64,000 nucleotides of DNA, taken from Rhizobium sp. RU36D. Lineage in GTDB: Bacteria; Pseudomonadota; Alphaproteobacteria; Rhizobiales; Rhizobiaceae. The position numbers were made by a program, and so were the translations under genes. The notes under the pieces are model-generated. The model was not told where the DNA came from. It worked only from the letters and a program-made list of their open reading frames with translations, and searched no databases. The stretch is taken from NCBI RefSeq assembly GCF_900176345.1, contig NZ_FWXU01000001.1:248001-312000 (forward strand), given 5' to 3'. Positions 60,355 through 64,000 of the stretch are shown here, in pieces. How positions within the stretch are numbered: the stretch's first letter is position 1; every line of letters starts with the position of its first letter.

Positions 60355-61248
60355 TCAGTCGTTCTTGCGGAACCAGGCCGTCAGGTAGTCGACAAAGGCC
60401 CGCACCTTGGCCGGCAGATAACGGCGATGCGGATAGACTGCATAGATCCCGCGATCGCGGGGCAGGAAGTCGTCGAACAGGGAGATCAGTTCTCCCGATT
60501 CGATATACGGCCGCACGATGAAGTCCGGCACCATGGCGACGCCAAGCCCGGCACGGGCCGCCCGCACCGTGGCCTGCGGGCTGTTCACTTCAATTGGCCC
60601 GCTGACCGCGACCGAGATCGTGCTACCATCCGTATCCATGAAGCGCACGCTGTTGTGAGAGCGTGAATTGGTGTCGATGATGAACGGAACGCGGGAGAGT
60701 TCCTGCGGGTGGATGAAGGGTCCATATTTCAGCACGAAGGAAGGCGCGGCACAGGCATAGATGCGGAAGTCCGACAGCTTGCGGGCAATGAGGCCGGAAT
60801 CATCGAGCTTGGTGACACGGATCGCCAGGTCGAAGCCTTCTTCGATCATGTCGACGAATCGGTCGTCTGCCACGATTTCCAGCGTCAGATCGGGATTCGC
60901 TGTGGCGAAATCGATGAGTGATTGGCCGACTTCGGCATCGACAAAGGTTCGAGGCACCGTGATCCGCAGCTTGCCCTTGAGATCCGCATTGTTCTCGCGC
61001 ACCAGGTCCGCAAGATTGTCGATCTCCTTCAGGATGTCGGCTGCCGTCCTGTAATAGGTGTGTCCGGCCTCCGTCAGGGAGAACTGCCGCGTCGTGCGGT
61101 TCAGCAATAGCGCCCCAAGCTCATCTTCCAGTTCACGCACATACTTCGACAAAAGAGCCTTGGAACGCCCGGTTTTCCGGGCCGCGGCGGAAAATCCCTC
61201 CGCCTCCACCACGTCAATGAAGGCCCTGATCCGGGTAAGGGTATCCAT
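60355..61248 (-). CDS. LysR-family transcriptional regulator
   Basis: A 297-residue LysR protein of the CrgA/PA3782-like group (MDTLTRIRAFIDVVEAEGFSAAARKTGRSKALLSKYVRELE starts it, given here only as its family form). GGGAG precedes the ATG at 61248. Effector domain with GLGVAMVPDFIV near residue 230. It lies 70 bases upstream of the DUF1007 gene on the same strand and divergent from the odc leader; its target is open. Confidence 0.88.
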   Translation of the reverse strand: MDTLTRIRAFIDVVEAEGFSAAARKTGRSKALLSKYVRELEDELGALLLNRTTRQFSLTEAGHTYYRTAADILKEIDNLADLVRENNADLKGKLRITVPRTFVDAEVGQSLIDFATANPDLTLEIVADDRFVDMIEEGFDLAIRVTKLDDSGLIARKLSDFRIYACAAPSFVLKYGPFIHPQELSRVPFIIDTNSRSHNSVRFMDTDGSTISVAVSGPIEVNSPQATVRAARAGLGVAMVPDFIVRPYIESGELISLFDDFLPRDRGIYAVYPHRRYLPAKVRAFVDYLTAWFRKND

Positions 61249-61279
61249 GCTGCGCTCCCTGTGCTTCGTTCCAATAATC

Positions 61280-61303
61280 TGAACAATTGGCCAAATTCGT
61301 TCA
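61280..61303. promoter_or_regulatory. Imperfect palindrome, candidate LysR operator
   Basis: TGAAC and GTTCA arms enclose a near-palindromic AATTGGCCAAATT core, 32 bases upstream of the LysR start. Typical of an autoregulatory LysR box. Confidence 0.5.
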
Positions 61304-61379
61304 ATGAATTTTTTGAAGTCGGGCGGCAAAAAACGCTTGATTATGACGTCGATTGTTCTTATCTCCGTGGCTGCCCAAA

Positions 61380-61793
61380 GTCGCACGTGCCTGTGGGTGT
61401 CCGCCGACCCTCGAACTGGGATTTATCCCTAAGGTGAGGTCATCGGTAAGGTACCTGGAACTAACCCCTCCAGTCGCTATTCCGGCCAACCGGGAAATGC
61501 GAGGACATCTTGAAGCAACGACGGTGCGGGCCTTTCTGGTTCTCTGCCGGCTTTCCATCAGCCGGGGTACTGAAGAGGCACACCATCATTGCCGGAAGTG
61601 CGGTAGGGTCCCCCTCCAATCCATGGCAGACAAAGCCGAACCGATTGCCTTGGCAGGCGTTGGTTCACCAACTGTGCATCAGGCGCGTGTTGAGGTTCCG
61701 GGGTCTCCACCGGCTGGTTCCTTGATCGCACGTCTGTAGCCCTTTGTCCTCCGGGAGATTTCCGGAGCTTTGGAACTATAGGGGAATTCGACC
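61380..61793 (+). promoter_or_regulatory. Structured leader of the ornithine decarboxylase gene (speF RNA candidate)
   Basis: About 410 bases of non-coding, GC-rich sequence rich in inverted segments precede odc. The last clear hairpin, CTCCGG-N7-CCGGAG (61749-61767), lies just before the ribosome site region. Alphaproteobacterial ornithine decarboxylase genes carry a conserved cis-regulatory leader named speF RNA in this position. I infer the same here from place, length and structure. I cannot score it against the Rfam model. The 5' edge is a guess. Confidence 0.6.
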
Positions 61794-62927
61794 ATGACCA
61801 CTGCCCGTATCCTCGACTTCATCAAGACCCGTCGTCCCGAAGGTCCGTGCCTGGTGGTGGACCTGGACGTTGTGCGCGACAACTACGGCGCCTTCCGCCA
61901 TGCCCTGCCCGACAGCGCGATCTACTACGCCGTGAAGGCTAACCCGGCTCCGGAAATCCTGTCGCTGCTCGCCTCGCTGGGCTCGAACTTCGACTGCGCT
62001 TCGGTTGCGGAAATCCAGATGGCGCTCGACGCCGGTGCGACGCCTGCCCGCATCTCCTTCGGCAACACCATCAAGAAGGAACGCGACATCGCGCGCGCCC
62101 ATGCGCTCGGCATCAACCTCTTCGCCGTGGATAGCCACGAAGAAGTGGAAAAGATCGCCCGTGCCGCTCCCGGTGCCCGTGTGTTCTGCCGCGTCCTGAC
62201 CGATGGCGAAGGCGCCGAATGGCCGCTCAGCCGCAAGTTCGGCTGTGTGCCGCAGATGGCCGTCGACGTACTTGTCTATGCCCACCAGCTGGGCCTGGAA
62301 AGCTTCGGCGTGTCCTTCCATGTCGGCTCGCAGATGACCAAGGTCGACGCCTGGGATGCGGCTCTGGCCGATGCCAAGCGCGTCTTCGGCTCGCTTGCCA
62401 AGCAGGGCATCGTGCTCAAGATGGTCAACATGGGTGGTGGTTTCCCGACCAAGTACCTGCGCGACATCCCGTCCGCAGAAGCCTACGGTCAGGCAATCAA
62501 TGCGTCGCTGAAGAAGCACTTCGGCAACAACATCCCGCAGACCATCATCGAGCCCGGCCGCGGCATGGTCGGCAATGCCGGTGTCATCAAGGCGGAAGTC
62601 GTGCTGATCTCGAAGAAGTCGGACAACGACGCCCATCGCTGGGTGTTCCTCGACATCGGCAAGTTCGGCGGCCTCGCCGAAACCATGGACGAGGCGATCC
62701 GCTACCCGATCCGCACCATTCATGACGCCGACGAGATGGAAGTCTGCGTGATCGCCGGCCCGACCTGCGATTCCGCTGACGTGCTCTACGAGAAGAACAT
62801 GTATCCGCTGCCGCTGTCCCTGACGATCGGCGACGAGGTTCTGATCGAAGGCACGGGCGCCTACACCACGACCTACTCGGCGGTTGCCTTCAACGGCTTC
62901 GATCCGCTGAAGGCCTACGTGATCTAA
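61794..62927 (+). CDS. odc: Ornithine (or lysine/ornithine) decarboxylase, alanine-racemase fold
   Basis: A 377-residue group IV decarboxylase. PLP lysine Lys48 in YYAVKAN, HVGSQ and the PLP-phosphate loop GGGFP, and catalytic Cys325 in GPTCDSADVLYEKN. It makes putrescine from ornithine, and possibly cadaverine from lysine. Ends in VI. The long upstream leader points to polyamine or ornithine-responsive control. Confidence 0.93.
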   Translation: MTTARILDFIKTRRPEGPCLVVDLDVVRDNYGAFRHALPDSAIYYAVKANPAPEILSLLASLGSNFDCASVAEIQMALDAGATPARISFGNTIKKERDIARAHALGINLFAVDSHEEVEKIARAAPGARVFCRVLTDGEGAEWPLSRKFGCVPQMAVDVLVYAHQLGLESFGVSFHVGSQMTKVDAWDAALADAKRVFGSLAKQGIVLKMVNMGGGFPTKYLRDIPSAEAYGQAINASLKKHFGNNIPQTIIEPGRGMVGNAGVIKAEVVLISKKSDNDAHRWVFLDIGKFGGLAETMDEAIRYPIRTIHDADEMEVCVIAGPTCDSADVLYEKNMYPLPLSLTIGDEVLIEGTGAYTTTYSAVAFNGFDPLKAYVI

Positions 62928-62941
62928 GCACCGTCTGACGA

Positions 62942-62963
62942 CCGCGCCGGAGAACCGGCGCGG
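62942..62963 (+). terminator. Hairpin between odc and the GNAT gene
   Basis: A perfect 9-bp stem CCGCGCCGG with CCGGCGCGG and a 4-base AGAA loop, then an A-rich run rather than T. It may stop or attenuate the odc transcript before the GNAT gene, or protect its 3' end. Confidence 0.6.
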
Positions 62964-63010
62964 CGAAAACAAACAATTATTGGAAACACTTCTTGGTACG
63001 GGAGGCCAAC

Positions 63011-63604
63011 ATGGCCGCTGTTCTTGATTCCGTGCGCGCGTTTTTCGCAGCAGCACCTGCCTTTGTCATCGACCACGAAACGCCGGCCGACGTCGTTGCG
63101 CGCGAAACCCTGCTCGACCGCGCCATGGGCGCCGACCGACGCACGAAGTCCTCGGAAAAGATCCGCTACGGCCGCGTTCCGGCCGAAGGGCTGGCGCTCG
63201 TTGCCCGCGATCGCGCAGGTCATGTGATCGGCACGATCAGGCTGTGGAACATTGAGGCTGGCGTCACCCGTGACGGCCATGCCATCGACGCGCTGCTTCT
63301 CGGACCTTTGGCTGTGGATGGCGCACATGAGGGCAAGGGCATCGGCTCGGCTCTCATGCGGGCTGCCCTTCTGGAAGCCCGTAAGCGCGGACATGGCGCA
63401 GTCCTGCTCGTCGGCGATGCCAGCTACTACGAGCGTTTTGGCTTCTCCGCCTCCAAGGCACAGCATCTCGTGATGCCCGGCCCCTTCGCCCGCGATCGTT
63501 TCCTGGGGCTGGAACTGAAAGCCGGCTGGCTTGAAGGCGCTGCCGGCATGATCGTGGCAACAGGTCGCAAACTGAGCCAGCCGCGATCAATTCGCGCCGC
63601 CTGA
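63011..63604 (+). CDS. GNAT-family N-acetyltransferase
   Basis: A 197-residue acetyltransferase. The acetyl-CoA loop HEGKGIGSALM is near residue 113, after LLLGPLAVD, and YYERFGFSAS follows. Acceptor unknown; being directly downstream of odc it could act on a polyamine. GGGAGG lies six bases before the ATG at 63011. Confidence 0.85.
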   Translation: MAAVLDSVRAFFAAAPAFVIDHETPADVVARETLLDRAMGADRRTKSSEKIRYGRVPAEGLALVARDRAGHVIGTIRLWNIEAGVTRDGHAIDALLLGPLAVDGAHEGKGIGSALMRAALLEARKRGHGAVLLVGDASYYERFGFSASKAQHLVMPGPFARDRFLGLELKAGWLEGAAGMIVATGRKLSQPRSIRAA

Positions 63605-63634
63605 GCCTTATTCAAGGCCCATCAACACGACATT

Positions 63635-63664
63635 AAGCTTCTTCCCGGAAACGGGTTGAAGCTT
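63635..63664 (+). terminator. Terminator after the GNAT gene
   Basis: AAGCTTC-TT-CCCG, GAAA loop, CGGG-TT-GAAGCTT: an 11-bp stem with one symmetrical TT/TT internal loop, followed by TTCCTATTT. Confidence 0.75.
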
Positions 63665-63868
63665 TTCCTATTTGCTGCAAAACACGCGTTTGTGAGGCCA
63701 TTCGTGTCATTTTTGCCGCATTGCTGGCTAGTGTTTTATTGCCTGGCAAAAAATCGCCTCAGGCCCCGGAACAAAACGTAGGTGTTTTGCTTTGGGCAGC
63801 AGCGACGCAGTGGTCGCGTCGATGGGAATGTCCGTGGGGCGTTCCTTGCTAACAGGGGAGTACATTCC

Positions 63869-64000
63869 ATGATTAAGAAAATCCTGCTCGGTACCGTGGC
63901 GATCTTCGCAACCTCGTCCGTAGCATTCGCTGCTGACGCAGTGTTTGAACCCATTCCGGAAGCACCGGCAGCCGTGGTATCGGCACCTGCCTTCTCCTGG
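63869..64000 (+). CDS. Outer-membrane protein, Omp25/RopB-like (N-terminal part, cut by window edge)
   Basis: The first 44 codons. Residues 1-21 are a signal peptide (MIKKILLGTVAIFATSSVAFA), and the mature start ADAVFEPIPEAPAA... leads to an FSW motif at the edge. Rhizobial Omp25/RopB beta-barrel proteins begin this way (AADAV, a Pro/Ala-rich linker, then WSG-type strand). GGGGAG precedes the ATG. The gap from 63665 should hold its promoter. Confidence 0.7.
   Translation, partial: MIKKILLGTVAIFATSSVAFAADAVFEPIPEAPAAVVSAPAFSW

Overview
The window looks like chromosomal DNA of a fast-growing alphaproteobacterium of the Rhizobiaceae (Agrobacterium/Rhizobium type). The pointers are the high-GC coding style, the rhizobial gene order glgP-glgB-glgC-glgA-pgm, a four-subunit sarcosine oxidase in the order soxBDAG, a basic S21 protein with a GTG start, an aa3 oxidase subunit IV gene, an ornithine decarboxylase behind a long structured leader, and a RopB/Omp25-like start at the right edge. 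Genus level is inference. I see no insertion sequence, integrase, CRISPR array, tRNA or rRNA. Most of the window reads as ordinary core chromosome, with two small toxin-antitoxin pairs as the clearest accessory genes.

Layout. 1-2.5 kb (minus): a cobalamin-type riboswitch behind a good promoter, driving an ABC importer (ATPase, binding protein, permease cut by the window edge). 2.5-6.7 kb: a cysteine-cluster protein and a LysR regulator, divergent from an aldo/keto reductase - SDR - epimerase operon. 6.7-11.8 kb: a long coiled-coil protein, a fumarylacetoacetase-family hydrolase with a divergent MarR regulator, and bifunctional manC. 12.1-20.1 kb: a tight three-gene operon (transglutaminase + DUF2126 amidoligase; circularly permuted ATP-grasp + alpha-E; second transglutaminase), then an orphan TadG-like protein with a von Willebrand A domain. 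20.3-31.5 kb: the complete glycogen set glgP, glgB, glgC, glgA, pgm, then glgX on its own. 31.6-38 kb: a NodN-like MaoC protein, a ParDE-type pair, and soxBDAG. 38.3-43.5 kb: rpsU, a TPR lipoprotein, two small membrane proteins, cytochrome oxidase subunit IV, and an EAL protein with a degenerate GGDEF domain.

43.6-48.7 kb: a TakP-type TRAP transporter split between two convergent units around a 64-codon small gene, then a gamma-glutamyl-GABA hydrolase-like amidotransferase. 48.7-53.5 kb: an Inh-like inhibitor, a LacI regulator with a 2-hydroxyacid dehydrogenase, a MarR regulator divergent from a creatininase-family protein, and a VapBC pair. 53.6-60.3 kb: a His-rich COG0523 GTPase with a WD40 partner, an MCP with a CheW protein, and a NicO-type Ni/Co exporter with its DUF1007 partner. 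60.3-64 kb: a LysR regulator, the structured leader and ornithine decarboxylase, a GNAT enzyme, and the start of an outer-membrane protein.

How the genes work together: the glg block both makes and degrades glycogen. Several units concern metals or cobalamin (riboswitch-controlled importer, COG0523 GTPase, NicO/DUF1007). The least understood unit is the 12.1-18.7 kb operon, whose domains predict ATP-dependent peptide-bond formation and transglutaminase-like chemistry on an unknown substrate.
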